This document shows, one piece after another, positions 34,926-44,275 of a stretch of DNA of 64,000 nt. This DNA is from Streptomyces sp. S.PNR 29 (GTDB lineage: Bacteria; Actinomycetota; Actinomycetes; Streptomycetales; Streptomycetaceae). Under the pieces are notes generated by a model. It saw nothing but the letters and a program-made list of their open reading frames with translations, was not told the DNA's origin and searched no databases. A program made the translations under genes and the position numbers. The stretch covers positions 496,001 through 560,000 of the forward strand of contig NZ_JANUQM010000003.1 of the NCBI RefSeq assembly GCF_030386795.1. Reading direction: 5' to 3'. Each line of letters begins with the position of its first letter. The stretch's first letter is position 1.

Positions 34926-37900
34926 GTGTCCGCGCGTATCACCGATCCCGATCAGCTCAAAGAGCTCCTCGGCATCCCCTTCACCCCGGAGCAGACGGCC
35001 TGCATCACCGCGCCGCCCGCCCCGCAGGTGATCGTGGCCGGAGCCGGGTCGGGCAAGACGACGGTGATGGCGGCACGCGTGGTGTGGCTGGTCGGCACCG
35101 GTCAGGTCGCCCCCGAACAGGTGCTCGGGCTCACGTTCACCAACAAGGCCGCCGGCGAACTCGCCGAACGCGTCCGCAAGGCCCTGGTCAAGGCCGGTGT
35201 CACGGACCCCGACGTCATCGACCCGGACAACCCCCCGGGCGAGCCGGTGATCTCCACGTACCACGCCTTCGCGGGCCGTCTCCTGACCGACCACGGCCTG
35301 CGCATCGGCCTCGAACCGACGTCCCGTCTGCTCGCCGACGCCACCCGCTACCAGCTCGCCGCGCGGGTGCTGCGCGAGGCTCCCGGCCCCTACCCGGCGC
35401 TGATCCGCTCCTTCCCGGACCTGGTCGGCGACCTCCTCGCCCTCGACGCCGAGCTCGCCGAACACCTCGTACGGCCGGAGGACCTGCGCGCATGGGACGC
35501 CGAACTGCTGCGCACTCTGGAGGGCGCCAAGCTCACCAACGACGACCTGCGGAAGGTTCCCAAGGCGGCCGCCGCGCGCAGGGAGCTCGCCGACCTGGTG
35601 GTCCGCTACCGGGCCGCCAAACGCGAGCGTGACCTGCTGGACTTCGGTGACCAGATCGCCCTGTCGGCCCAGCTGGCCGCCCTCCCCGACGTGGGCCGCA
35701 TCCTGCGCGACGAGTTCCGCGTGGTCCTCCTCGACGAGTACCAGGACACCTCGGTGGCCCAGCGCATCCTCCTGGCGGGCCTGTTCGGAGGCGGCACCGG
35801 CCACCCGGTGACGGCCGTCGGCGACCCCTGCCAGGCGATCTACGGCTGGCGCGGCGCATCGGTCGCCAACCTCGACGACTTCCCCGAGCACTTCGCCCAC
35901 GCCGACGGCCGCCCCGCCACCCGCCAGGCGCTCAGCGAGAACCGCCGCAGCGGCGGCCGCCTCCTCGACCTCGCCAACGGCCTCGCCGAGCCGTTGCGCG
36001 CCATGCACGCGGGCGTGGAGGCCCTGCGCCCGGCCCCCGGCGCCGAACGCGACGGCCTGGTGCGCTGCGCCCTCCTGCGCACCCAGGCCGAGGAGATCGA
36101 CTGGGTCGCCGACTCCATCGCCCACCTCGTACGGACCGGAAAGGCGCCCGGCGAGATCGCCGTCCTGTGCCGTACGGCGACCGACTTCGCCGACATCCAG
36201 GGCGCGCTGGTCGCCCGGGACGTCCCGGTGGAGGTCGTGGGCCTGTCGGGGCTGCTGCACCTGCCCGAGGTGGCCGACCTCGTCGCCGTCTGCGAGGTCC
36301 TCCAGGACCCCGGCGCCAACGCCTCCCTCGTCCGGCTGCTGACCGGCCCCCGCTGGCGCATCGGGCCGCGCGACCTCGCCCTCCTGGGCCGCCGCGCCCG
36401 GCTGCTCGTGGCCCACGCGCGCGTGGACGGCGACGACGACCCCGATCGCCGGCTCGCCGAAGCCGTCGAAGGAGTCGACCCGGCCGAGGTGATCTCGCTC
36501 GCGGACGCCCTCGACACGTTCCTGGAGACGCCGCTGGAGGGCACGGTGGAGGACGACGGACTGCCGTTCTCGCCGGACGCGCGCGTGCGGTTCGCGCGCC
36601 TGGCCGCCGAACTGCGCGACCTGCGCCGCTCCCTCGCCGACCCACTGATGGACGTCCTGCACCGGGTCCTCGCCGTCACCGGCCTGGAAGTCGAACTGTC
36701 GGCGTCCCCGCACGCCTTGGCCGCCCGTCGCCGCGAGACCCTGTCCAACTTCCTGGACATCGCCGCCTCCTTCGCCGCGGGCGACGGCGAGGCCACCCTG
36801 CTCGCCTTCCTCGGCTTCCTGCGCACCGCAGCCCAGTACGAGAAGGGCCTCGACAACGCCCTTCCCGGCGGCGAGAACACCGTCAAGGTGCTCACCGCGC
36901 ACAAGTCCAAGGGCCTGGAGTGGGACGTCGTGGCCGTCCCCGGCCTGGTCACCGGGACCTTCCCCAGCACACAGGGCCGCGAGAAGTGGACCGCCCAGGG
37001 CAAGGTGCTGCCGCACGAACTGCGCGGCGACTCCGACACCCTGCCCGAGGTCGAGTCATGGGACTCGCGCGGCCTGAAGGCCTTCCACGAGGCCATGAAG
37101 GACCATCAGCACACCGAGGAACTCCGCCTCGGCTACGTCACCTTCACCCGCCCCCGCTCCCTGCTGCTGGGCTCCGGCCACTGGTGGGGCCCCACCCAGA
37201 AGAAGCCCCGCGGACCGTCCGACTTCCTCCAGGCCCTGTACGACCACTGCGCCGCCGGGTACGGCGAGATCGAGGCGTGGGCGGACGAGCCCGCCGAGGA
37301 CGAGGAGAACCCCGCCCTGCACCGGGCGACCGCCGACCAGGTGTGGCCGCTGCCCCTCGACGAGGCCGCCCTCGCCCGACGGCGGGCGGCCGCCGAGACG
37401 GTCCTCGCCCACCTGGAGGACCTGGCCTCCCACCACGACGGTCACCCCGCGGCAGCGCACGACCCGGACCGCTACGACGACCCGGACTGGCCTCCGCCAC
37501 CGGACGACGAAGACCCTTACGGCGAAGCCCCCTTCGAAGAGGACCTGCTTCTCGGCGAGGACCCGGCCGACTGGGACTCCTGGACCACAAACCGCCCGAC
37601 CGTCCCGCATCAGGCGACGGCCCCGGAACCCCCCGCCACACCTCCGCAGGCCCGCCCCCGTCCCGCCCGGCCGGACCTCCTCACCCCGGAGGAGGCCCGC
37701 ACCGTCGCCTCCTGGGACCGCGATCTCGACGCCCTCACCGGAGAGCTGCTGCGCACCCGCGAGAGCGTCACCGAGGTGCCCCTCCCGGCGTCCCTGACCG
37801 CCTCGCAGCTGCTGCGCCTCGCCGCCGACCCGGACGGCTTCGCACAGGAGCTCGCCCGCCCCATGCCCCGCCCGCCCCAGCCCGCCGCCCGCCGCGGCAC

Positions 37901-38411
37901 CCGCTTCCACGCGTGGGTCGAGGCCCGCTTCGAAGAGCTGACCCTGCCCATGCTGGAACCGGACGAACTGCCCGGCAGCGAGGCCGAGATCGCCGACGAA
38001 CGCGACCTGGAGGCCCTCAAGGACGCCTTCGAACGGACCGACTACGCCCACCGCACGCCCTACCGCGTGGAAGCCCCCTTCCAGCTCGCCATCGCCGGCC
38101 GCGTCGTCCGGGGCCGCATCGACGCCGTCTACCGGGAGGGCGAGGGAGACAGGGCGACGTACGAGATCGTCGACTGGAAGACCGGACGCGGCCGCACCGC
38201 CGACCCACTCCAGCTCGCGGTGTACAGACTGGCCTGGGCCGAGCAACAGGGTGTGCCGCTGGAGTCCGTCACCGCAGCGTTCCTGTACGTGCGCAGCGGG
38301 GAGGTCGTACGGCCGGACGACCTCCCGGACCGCGCGGCACTGGAACGGCTGCTCCTGGAAGAGCCGGCCGGTGATGAACCGCACGACGAGGACGCCACCG
38401 TCGGCCGATAG
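34926..38411 (+). CDS. adnB: AdnB-like helicase-nuclease subunit
   Basis: 1161 residues from the GTG at 34926; TAGCCT (34913-34918) lies seven bases upstream and no ribosome site is seen, consistent with a leaderless start. Motor motifs: GAGSGKTTV, LLDEYQDTS, VGDPCQAIYGWRGAS, TAHKSKGLEWD; motif VI (GYVTFTRPRSLLL) is less standard. An acidic, Pro/Asp-rich linker (about 830-920) joins a RecB-type nuclease with IVDWKTGRGR and LQLAVYRLAW; no iron-sulfur cysteine cluster. 102 bases separate it from adnA, so the two may be transcribed together and separately. Partner of AdnA in DNA end resection. Confidence 0.88.
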   Translation: MSARITDPDQLKELLGIPFTPEQTACITAPPAPQVIVAGAGSGKTTVMAARVVWLVGTGQVAPEQVLGLTFTNKAAGELAERVRKALVKAGVTDPDVIDPDNPPGEPVISTYHAFAGRLLTDHGLRIGLEPTSRLLADATRYQLAARVLREAPGPYPALIRSFPDLVGDLLALDAELAEHLVRPEDLRAWDAELLRTLEGAKLTNDDLRKVPKAAAARRELADLVVRYRAAKRERDLLDFGDQIALSAQLAALPDVGRILRDEFRVVLLDEYQDTSVAQRILLAGLFGGGTGHPVTAVGDPCQAIYGWRGASVANLDDFPEHFAHADGRPATRQALSENRRSGGRLLDLANGLAEPLRAMHAGVEALRPAPGAERDGLVRCALLRTQAEEIDWVADSIAHLVRTGKAPGEIAVLCRTATDFADIQGALVARDVPVEVVGLSGLLHLPEVADLVAVCEVLQDPGANASLVRLLTGPRWRIGPRDLALLGRRARLLVAHARVDGDDDPDRRLAEAVEGVDPAEVISLADALDTFLETPLEGTVEDDGLPFSPDARVRFARLAAELRDLRRSLADPLMDVLHRVLAVTGLEVELSASPHALAARRRETLSNFLDIAASFAAGDGEATLLAFLGFLRTAAQYEKGLDNALPGGENTVKVLTAHKSKGLEWDVVAVPGLVTGTFPSTQGREKWTAQGKVLPHELRGDSDTLPEVESWDSRGLKAFHEAMKDHQHTEELRLGYVTFTRPRSLLLGSGHWWGPTQKKPRGPSDFLQALYDHCAAGYGEIEAWADEPAEDEENPALHRATADQVWPLPLDEAALARRRAAAETVLAHLEDLASHHDGHPAAAHDPDRYDDPDWPPPPDDEDPYGEAPFEEDLLLGEDPADWDSWTTNRPTVPHQATAPEPPATPPQARPRPARPDLLTPEEARTVASWDRDLDALTGELLRTRESVTEVPLPASLTASQLLRLAADPDGFAQELARPMPRPPQPAARRGTRFHAWVEARFEELTLPMLEPDELPGSEAEIADERDLEALKDAFERTDYAHRTPYRVEAPFQLAIAGRVVRGRIDAVYREGEGDRATYEIVDWKTGRGRTADPLQLAVYRLAWAEQQGVPLESVTAAFLYVRSGEVVRPDDLPDRAALERLLLEEPAGDEPHDEDATVGR

Positions 38412-38421
38412 GCTCGTGACC

Positions 38422-39825
38422 ATGAGCCACACCCCGGACAGCGCCGTCCGCGCGTACATCGAGCAGCACCGCGCCGCCTTCCTCGACGACCTCGCCGAGT
38501 GGCTGCGCATACCGTCGGTGTCTGCCCAGCCCGACCACGCGCCCGACGTACGGCGCAGCGCCGACTGGCTCGCTGCCAAGCTCAGGGAGACCGGCTTCCC
38601 GGCCGCCGAAGTGTGGGAGACCCCCGGCGCCCCGGCCGTCTTCGCCGAGTGGCCCTCCGACGATCCGGAGGCGCCCACGGTCCTCGTCTACGGCCACCAC
38701 GACGTGCAGCCCGCCGCCCTTGAGGACGGCTGGGACAGCGACCCCTTCGAGCCCGTCGTCCGCGAGAACCGCCTCTACGCGCGCGGGGCGGCCGACGACA
38801 AGGGCCAGGTGTTCTTCCACACACTCGGCGTCCGCGCCCACCTCGCCACCAGCGGCCGCACCGCCCCCGCCGTGCACCTCAAGCTGCTCATCGAGGGCGA
38901 GGAGGAGTCCGGCTCACCACACTTCCGCGCACTCGTGGAGCAGCACGCCGAGCGGCTCGCCGCCGATGCCGTGATCGTCTCCGACACCGGCATGTGGTCC
39001 AAGGACACCCCCACGGTGTGCACGGGCATGCGCGGCCTCGCCGAGTGCGAGATCCGGCTGTACGGCCCCGACCAGGACATCCACTCCGGCTCCTTCGGGG
39101 GAGCCGTGCCCAACCCGGCCACCGCGGCCGCCCGGCTGGTCGCCGCTCTGCACGACGACCACGCGCGCGTGGCGATCCCCGGCTTCTACGACGGTGTGAT
39201 CGAGCTCACCGACCGCGAGCGCGCACTCTTCGCGGAGCTCCCCTTCGACGAGCAGCAGTGGCTGAGCACCGCCAAGTCCTACGCCCCCCATGGGGAGAGC
39301 GGGTACACCACCCTGGAGCGCCTCTGGGCCCGCCCCACCGCCGAGGTCAACGGCATCGGCGGTGGCTACCAGGGCCCCGGCAGCAAGACGATCATCCCGT
39401 CCTCCGCCATGGTGAAGCTGTCCTTCCGGCTGGTCGCGGGACAGGACCCCGACCACATCGAGAAGGCCGTCCGCGACTGGGCCGCCGAGCAGGTGCCCGC
39501 GGGACTGCGCTGTGAGATCACGTTCGGCTCGGCCACACGCCCGTGCCTGACGCCGCTGGACCACCCGGCGCTGCAGTCCGTGGTCCGCGCCATGGGCCGC
39601 GCCTTCGAAAGACCGGTCCGCTTCACCCGCGAGGGCGGCTCGGGACCGGCCGCCGACCTTCAGGACGTCCTCGCCGCCCCGGTGCTCTTCCTCGGCATCT
39701 CCGTCCCGTCCGACGGCTGGCACGCCCCGAACGAGAAGGTCGAGCTGGACCTGCTCCTCAAGGGCGTCGAGACGACCGCGTACCTGTGGGGCGACCTCGC
39801 AGCACACTGGCGCCATGCGCCCTGA
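38422..39825 (+). CDS. M20-family dipeptidase/peptidase
   Basis: 467 residues. Zinc-binding motifs of the M20 family: VYGHHDVQP (His), RGAADDKGQV (bridging Asp), EGEEESGSPH (catalytic Glu pair), SDTGM (Asp) and SDGWHAPNEKV (last His). The middle portion (about 200-390) is the dimerisation lid. Predicted cytoplasmic metallo-dipeptidase releasing amino acids from peptides; the exact specificity is unknown. TAGGCT (38409-38414) sits seven bases before the ATG, suggesting leaderless transcription from a promoter inside the adnB end. Ends 156 bases before nudC. Confidence 0.93.
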   Translation: MSHTPDSAVRAYIEQHRAAFLDDLAEWLRIPSVSAQPDHAPDVRRSADWLAAKLRETGFPAAEVWETPGAPAVFAEWPSDDPEAPTVLVYGHHDVQPAALEDGWDSDPFEPVVRENRLYARGAADDKGQVFFHTLGVRAHLATSGRTAPAVHLKLLIEGEEESGSPHFRALVEQHAERLAADAVIVSDTGMWSKDTPTVCTGMRGLAECEIRLYGPDQDIHSGSFGGAVPNPATAAARLVAALHDDHARVAIPGFYDGVIELTDRERALFAELPFDEQQWLSTAKSYAPHGESGYTTLERLWARPTAEVNGIGGGYQGPGSKTIIPSSAMVKLSFRLVAGQDPDHIEKAVRDWAAEQVPAGLRCEITFGSATRPCLTPLDHPALQSVVRAMGRAFERPVRFTREGGSGPAADLQDVLAAPVLFLGISVPSDGWHAPNEKVELDLLLKGVETTAYLWGDLAAHWRHAP

Positions 39826-39981
39826 GCGTTCCACGCCGTCCGGACCGGCATCCCGCGCGGGGCACACTGGAAAGGCCGCCCCGCACCGCCGAGCCCTCCC
39901 GGCCCCGGTCGCCTCCCGCCGTACGTCCCGCTGAACCGCCCGCCGACACAATCCGTTCCACCGGGGGAGTTGGAAGCACCC

Positions 39982-40926
39982 GTGACCACCTGGACCGACA
40001 ACACCGCCGACCGCCCCATCTCACTCACCGCCCCGAGCGGCATCGACCGGTCCGCGCACCACCGGCTCGACGAGGCCTGGCTCGCGGCGGCGTGGAGCCA
40101 CCCCTCGACGCGTTGCTTCGTGGTCTCCGGCGGCCAGGTCCTCATCGACGAGACGGCGGACGGGCGCACCGAACTCGTCATGACCCCCTCCTTCGAGGCC
40201 CCGCTCACCGAGGCACACCGCTACTTCCTCGGCATCGACGAGGACGGCGTGAGCTACTTCGCCCTCCAGAAGGACTCCTTGCCCGGCCGCATGGACCAGT
40301 CCGCGCGCCCGGCCGGCCTCCGCGAGGCGGGCCTGCTGCTGTCGCCCCGGGACGTGGGTCTCATGGTGCACGCGGTCGGCCTGGAGAACTGGCAGCGCAC
40401 CCACCGCTTCTGCTCCCGCTGCGGTGAGCGCACCGTCATCGCCGCGGCCGGCCACATCCGCCGCTGCCCCGCCTGCGGCGCCGAGCACTACCCGCGCACC
40501 GACCCGGCCGTGATCATGGCGGTCACCGACGCGGACGACCGCATCCTGCTCGGCCGCCAGGTCCACTGGCCCGAGGGCCGTTTCTCGACGCTCGCCGGCT
40601 TCGTGGAGCCCGGCGAGTCCATCGAGCAGTCGGTGCGCCGCGAGGTCCACGAGGAGGTCGGCATCAGCATCGGGCAGGTCGAGTATGTCGCCAGCCAGCC
40701 CTGGCCCTTCCCGTCCAGCCTCATGCTGGGCTTCATGGCCCGCGCCACCTCCACGGACATCGACGTGGACGGCGACGAGATCCACGAAGCCCGCTGGTTC
40801 TCCCGCGACGAACTCGACGCCGCCTTCGCATCCGGCGAGGTCCTCCCGCCGTACGGCATCTCGATCGCGGCCCGCCTGATCGAACTCTGGTACGGCAAGC
40901 CGCTGCCGACGCGCAGCTTCCTCTGA
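39982..40926 (+). CDS. nudC: NAD(H) pyrophosphatase NudC
   Basis: 314 residues from the GTG at 39982, with GGAAG five bases before it. The zinc ribbon CSRCGERTVI...RRCPACGAEHYPR is complete, followed by the Nudix box GFVEPGESIEQSVRREVHEEVG and the NudC signature SQPWPFPSSLMLGF. It hydrolyses NADH to NMNH and AMP and, in other bacteria, removes NAD caps from RNA. The C-terminus is followed by a terminator shared with the convergent mycoredoxin gene. Confidence 0.94.
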   Translation: MTTWTDNTADRPISLTAPSGIDRSAHHRLDEAWLAAAWSHPSTRCFVVSGGQVLIDETADGRTELVMTPSFEAPLTEAHRYFLGIDEDGVSYFALQKDSLPGRMDQSARPAGLREAGLLLSPRDVGLMVHAVGLENWQRTHRFCSRCGERTVIAAAGHIRRCPACGAEHYPRTDPAVIMAVTDADDRILLGRQVHWPEGRFSTLAGFVEPGESIEQSVRREVHEEVGISIGQVEYVASQPWPFPSSLMLGFMARATSTDIDVDGDEIHEARWFSRDELDAAFASGEVLPPYGISIAARLIELWYGKPLPTRSFL

Positions 40927-40932
40927 CCGCGC

Positions 40933-40968
40933 GAAGGCGGCCCCTGAGACCATCCAGGGACCGCCTTC
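40933..40968. terminator. Convergent terminator between nudC and mycoredoxin
   Basis: gaaggcgg (40933-40940) pairs with ccgccttc (40961-40968), and cccctg/caggga extend the stem. It lies between the two convergent stop codons and can act on both strands. Confidence 0.75.
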
Positions 40969-40990
40969 AGCAATGCCGCGGCAGCGTGCC

Positions 40991-41233
40991 TTACGCGCCG
41001 ATCTTCTGCTTCACCTGCGCCAGCGACGGGTTCGTGAGCGTCGAGCCGTCCGGGAAGAGCACGGTCGGCACCGTCTGGTTTCCGCCATTCGCCTTCTCCA
41101 CGAAAGCCGCGGACTCCGGGTCCTGCTCGATGTTGATCTCGGTGTACGCGATGCCCTCGCGGTCCAGCTGGCTCTTCAGCCGACGGCAGTAGCCGCACCA
41201 CGTGGTGCTGTACATCGTCACAGTTCCCGGCAT
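40991..41233 (-). CDS. mrx1: Mycoredoxin (glutaredoxin-like)
   Basis: 80 residues. TMYSTTWCGYCRRLK gives active cysteines 13 and 16 in the CGYC motif typical of mycoredoxin-1, and NQTVPTVLF supplies the cis-Pro loop. Mycoredoxin reduces mycothiol mixed disulfides in the cytoplasm, the actinobacterial counterpart of glutaredoxin. It diverges from uvrD2 and is near wblC, whose mycobacterial relative responds to redox state, so the region has a redox flavour. Gene symbol assigned by motif only. Confidence 0.93.
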   Translation of the reverse strand: MPGTVTMYSTTWCGYCRRLKSQLDREGIAYTEINIEQDPESAAFVEKANGGNQTVPTVLFPDGSTLTNPSLAQVKQKIGA

Positions 41234-41417
41234 GTCTCTCGTGCTCCTTCGGCGGCTCGGGGATGTGTGCTCGCAGGGGATGGAACGTACTTGGCGGCAC
41301 CGCCATTCCCGCGGGCGGTCCCGGGCGCGGGTGATGCCTGCCGCATCAGTACGACAATCGGTGCCTGCCTGTGGACAACCGACTCACCCGTCTCCGACGA
41401 CCTGGCAGCATGGCCGT

Positions 41418-43622
41418 GTGACAGCAGCAACGCACTCCACACTCTTCCCGCAGGTACCGGACTCCGCCGACGCGGTGCTCGAAGGGCTCGACCCCGAGCA
41501 GCGCGAAGTGGCCACCGCCCTGCACGGTCCGGTGTGCGTGCTGGCAGGCGCCGGTACCGGCAAGACCCGGGCGATCACCCACCGCATCGCCTACGGGGTG
41601 CGTGCCGGTGTCCTTCAGCCCTCCAGCGTGCTCGCCGTCACCTTCACCAACCGCGCCGCCGGAGAGATGCGCGGCCGTCTGCGCCAGCTCGGTGCCGTCG
41701 GCGTCCAGGCCCGCACGTTCCACTCTGCGGCGCTGCGTCAGCTCCAGTACTTCTGGCCGAAAGCGATCGGTGGCTCCATGCCCCGGCTCGTCGACCGCAA
41801 GATCCAGCTCGTGGCCGACGCGGCAGCCGCCTGCCGTATCCGCCTCGACCGGGGCGAGCTGCGGGACGTCACCGCCGAGATCGAGTGGTCCAAGGTCACC
41901 CAGACCGTCCCCGCCGACTACGCCCTCGCAGCCGCCAAGGCCGGCCGTGAGGCGCCTCGCGACCCGGCCGAGATCGCCCAGCTCTACTCCGCCTACGAGG
42001 ACCTCAAGCGCGAGCGCACCGTCATCGACTTCGAAGACGTGCTGCTGCTGACCGTGGCCATCCTCCAGGACCGGCACGACATCGCCGACCAGGTCCGCGC
42101 CCAGTACCAGCACTTCGTGGTCGACGAGTACCAGGACGTCAGCCCCCTCCAGCAGCGCCTGCTCGAACTGTGGCTCGGCGACCGCGACAGCCTGTGCGTG
42201 GTCGGCGACGCCAGCCAGACGATCTACTCGTTCACGGGAGCAACTCCCGACCATCTGCTCGACTTTCGCACCCGCCACCCGGGCGCCACCGTCGTCAAGC
42301 TGGTCCGCGACTACCGCTCCAGCCCTCAGATCGTCCACCTCGCCAACGGCCTGCTCGCCCAGGCCCGGGGCCGGGCCGCCGACCACCGGCTGGAGCTGAT
42401 CTCCCAGCGTCCGCCGGGACCCGAACCCGTCTACACCGAGTACACCGACGAGCCAGCCGAGGCCGAGGGCGCCGCCCGCCGCATCCGCGAACTCATCGAC
42501 TCGGGCGTCCCGGCCGGTGAGATCGCCATCCTCTTCCGTACGAACGCCCAGTCGGAGACCTACGAACAGGCCCTCGCCGACGCCGGCGTTCCCTACCAAT
42601 TGCGTGGCGCCGAGCGGTTCTTCGACCGCCCCGAGGTGCGCAAGGCGGGCATCGCCCTGCGTGGCGCGGCCCGCTTCGGTGGAAACGACTCCCTCCTCGA
42701 CGACGCCGTCGACCTGCCGTCCCAGGTGCGTGCCGTGCTGTCGGGCGAGGGCTGGACGCCCGAGCCCCCGGCGGGCTCCGGCGCGGTCCGGGAGCGCTGG
42801 GAGTCGCTGGCCGCCCTGGTGAACCTCGCGCAGGACTTCGCCGCGGTCAAACCCGACGCCACGCTGAGCGATCTCGTCGCGGAGCTCGACGAACGGGCGG
42901 GCGCGCAGCACGCCCCGACCGTGCAGGGCGTCACCCTCGCCTCCCTGCACTCGGCCAAGGGCCTTGAGTGGGACGCCGTCTTTCTGGTCGGCGTCGCCGA
43001 GGGCATGATGCCGATCACCTACGCAAAGACCGACGAGCAGATCGAGGAGGAGCGCCGCCTCCTCTACGTCGGCGTCACCCGCGCGCGCGAACGCCTGTAC
43101 GTCTCCTGGGCGCTCGCCCGCTCGCCCGGCGGACGACCGAGCCGCCGGCCCAGCCGCTTCCTGGACGGCCTGCGCCCCGGTTCGGCCGCCACTGCCGGTC
43201 GCGGCTCCGCGGCCGGCTCCGGAGGAGTGGAGCGCGGCTTCGGCGGCGTGAGCCGCCCCCTGGGCGCCGCTCCACGACGGACGCAGCGCACTCCGGCCCG
43301 CTGCCGGGTCTGTGGCCGCACCCTGACCGACGCTGGCGAGATGAAGCTGATGCGCTGTGAGGACTGCCCCTCCGACATGGACGAGGGCCTCTACGAGCGG
43401 TTGCGCGCCTGGCGCGCGACCCAGGCGCGGCGCAGTGGACAGCCGGCCTTCTGCGTCTTCACCGACAAGACGCTGATGGCGATCGCCGAGACCGCTCCCG
43501 AGGACGAGCACGAACTGGCGCGGATCCCAGGAGTCGGAATACGCAAGCTCAACCGGTACGGAACCGACGTTTTGGCCATCTGTGCAGGCCAGGACGTCGA
43601 CGGGGTTGACGAAGGCGACTGA
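41418..43622 (+). CDS. uvrD2: UvrD2-type DNA helicase with C-terminal zinc knuckle and HRDC domain
   Basis: 734 residues from the GTG at 41418. Motor motifs: GAGTGKTRA, VVDEYQDVSPL, VGDASQTIYSFTGA, LHSAKGLEWDAVFL and LLYVGVTRARERL. Then a Gly/Arg linker, the tetracysteine CRVCGRTLTDAGEMKLMRCEDC (about 630-655) and an HRDC-like tail with AETAPEDEHELARIPGVG. This arrangement is the mycobacterial UvrD2, which needs the Cys cluster for helicase activity. Likely 3'-5' unwinding in repair. CAGCAT six bases before the start is a weak -10, so leaderless transcription is possible but less clear than for other genes here. Confidence 0.93.
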   Translation: MTAATHSTLFPQVPDSADAVLEGLDPEQREVATALHGPVCVLAGAGTGKTRAITHRIAYGVRAGVLQPSSVLAVTFTNRAAGEMRGRLRQLGAVGVQARTFHSAALRQLQYFWPKAIGGSMPRLVDRKIQLVADAAAACRIRLDRGELRDVTAEIEWSKVTQTVPADYALAAAKAGREAPRDPAEIAQLYSAYEDLKRERTVIDFEDVLLLTVAILQDRHDIADQVRAQYQHFVVDEYQDVSPLQQRLLELWLGDRDSLCVVGDASQTIYSFTGATPDHLLDFRTRHPGATVVKLVRDYRSSPQIVHLANGLLAQARGRAADHRLELISQRPPGPEPVYTEYTDEPAEAEGAARRIRELIDSGVPAGEIAILFRTNAQSETYEQALADAGVPYQLRGAERFFDRPEVRKAGIALRGAARFGGNDSLLDDAVDLPSQVRAVLSGEGWTPEPPAGSGAVRERWESLAALVNLAQDFAAVKPDATLSDLVAELDERAGAQHAPTVQGVTLASLHSAKGLEWDAVFLVGVAEGMMPITYAKTDEQIEEERRLLYVGVTRARERLYVSWALARSPGGRPSRRPSRFLDGLRPGSAATAGRGSAAGSGGVERGFGGVSRPLGAAPRRTQRTPARCRVCGRTLTDAGEMKLMRCEDCPSDMDEGLYERLRAWRATQARRSGQPAFCVFTDKTLMAIAETAPEDEHELARIPGVGIRKLNRYGTDVLAICAGQDVDGVDEGD

Positions 43623-43640
43623 TGCCAACTCGTCGAAAAA

Positions 43641-43675
43641 ATAGTTTGCGCATGCCCCAGCAATCCCCATAGGTT
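43641..43675 (+). promoter_or_regulatory. WhiB7/WblC-type promoter candidate for the wblC leader
   Basis: A-rich tract aaaaaatag (43636-43644) directly precedes TTTGCG (43645-43650), and TAGGTT (43670-43675) follows 19 bases later as a -10-like TANNNT. WhiB7-dependent promoters are known for an AT-rich triplet right upstream of the -35. The site is followed by the 104-codon ORF and wblC, so it would provide positive autoregulation. Confidence 0.5.
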
Positions 43676-43786
43676 CTTGGACACGGGGACAGCGGCCTTC
43701 TCAGAGGCCCTGATTCCGTGTTGTACTTGCATATCCGCGGACTGGTTCACCCCAGTCCCCCGAGACGCCGAGAGGAGGCGAGTCCA

Positions 43787-44101
43787 GTGATCAGCATCAA
43801 CAGCAGCTCCACCGTCAAAATGACCGATCGCTCGGCCGTCTCCGTGTGCATGCTCGGCGTTTCCAACCTGGGCACCGGTCTGTCCGGCATTCGTGCCGCG
43901 CGTCCGGCGTCCTCCATTGCTCTCACGGGTCTTCCCGTCCGTGAGCGCAATGAGCGACCGACCAAGGCACTGGAAGCGGTAGTGGCACAGGCGCAGGCCT
44001 ATGCCTTTGCGGCGACCGGTGCCGGATTCCGGAAGCAGACGACGCAGCACCACCTGATGTGGGCCTTCCGTGGGCCAGAACCCTGGAGTGATCCAGCCTG
44101 A
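43787..44101 (+). CDS. 104-codon ORF in the wblC leader (candidate regulatory uORF)
   Basis: The GTG at 43787 is preceded by AGAGGAGG at a perfect eight-base spacing. The product starts MISINSSSTVKMTDRSAVSVCMLGVSNLG and ends FRGPEPWSDPA; I recognise no domain. Its stop (44099-44101) lies inside a hairpin 25 bases before an intrinsic terminator, with wblC beyond. This is the uORF/terminator/whiB7 layout described for actinobacteria, where slowed translation of the uORF lets RNA polymerase read through. It may also encode a working protein. Translation seems assured; its regulatory role is inference. Confidence 0.75.
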   Translation: MISINSSSTVKMTDRSAVSVCMLGVSNLGTGLSGIRAARPASSIALTGLPVRERNERPTKALEAVVAQAQAYAFAATGAGFRKQTTQHHLMWAFRGPEPWSDPA

Positions 44102-44125
44102 TCGCCGATCAGGCCGGCGCCTTCA

Positions 44126-44166
44126 GGGCCGCGGAACCCCATCCGGGATCCGCGGCCCTTCTGTTT
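44126..44166 (+). terminator. Intrinsic terminator/attenuator ahead of wblC
   Basis: gggccgcgga (44126-44135) pairs exactly with tccgcggccc (44149-44158) and is followed by ttctgttt (44159-44166), the clearest T-rich tail of any hairpin in the window. Just upstream, cctgatc/gatcagg (44097-44113) forms a competing hairpin over the uORF stop codon. Confidence 0.8.
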
Positions 44167-44275
44167 GCCCACGATCGTGGGCGGCGGAGCGAAGGAGCCT
44201 CGGGACAAGAAAAGAACCCGGTACCAGCCGCCCCCCGGCCAACAGGCCGGAACGACCAGACGAGGAAGACGAACC

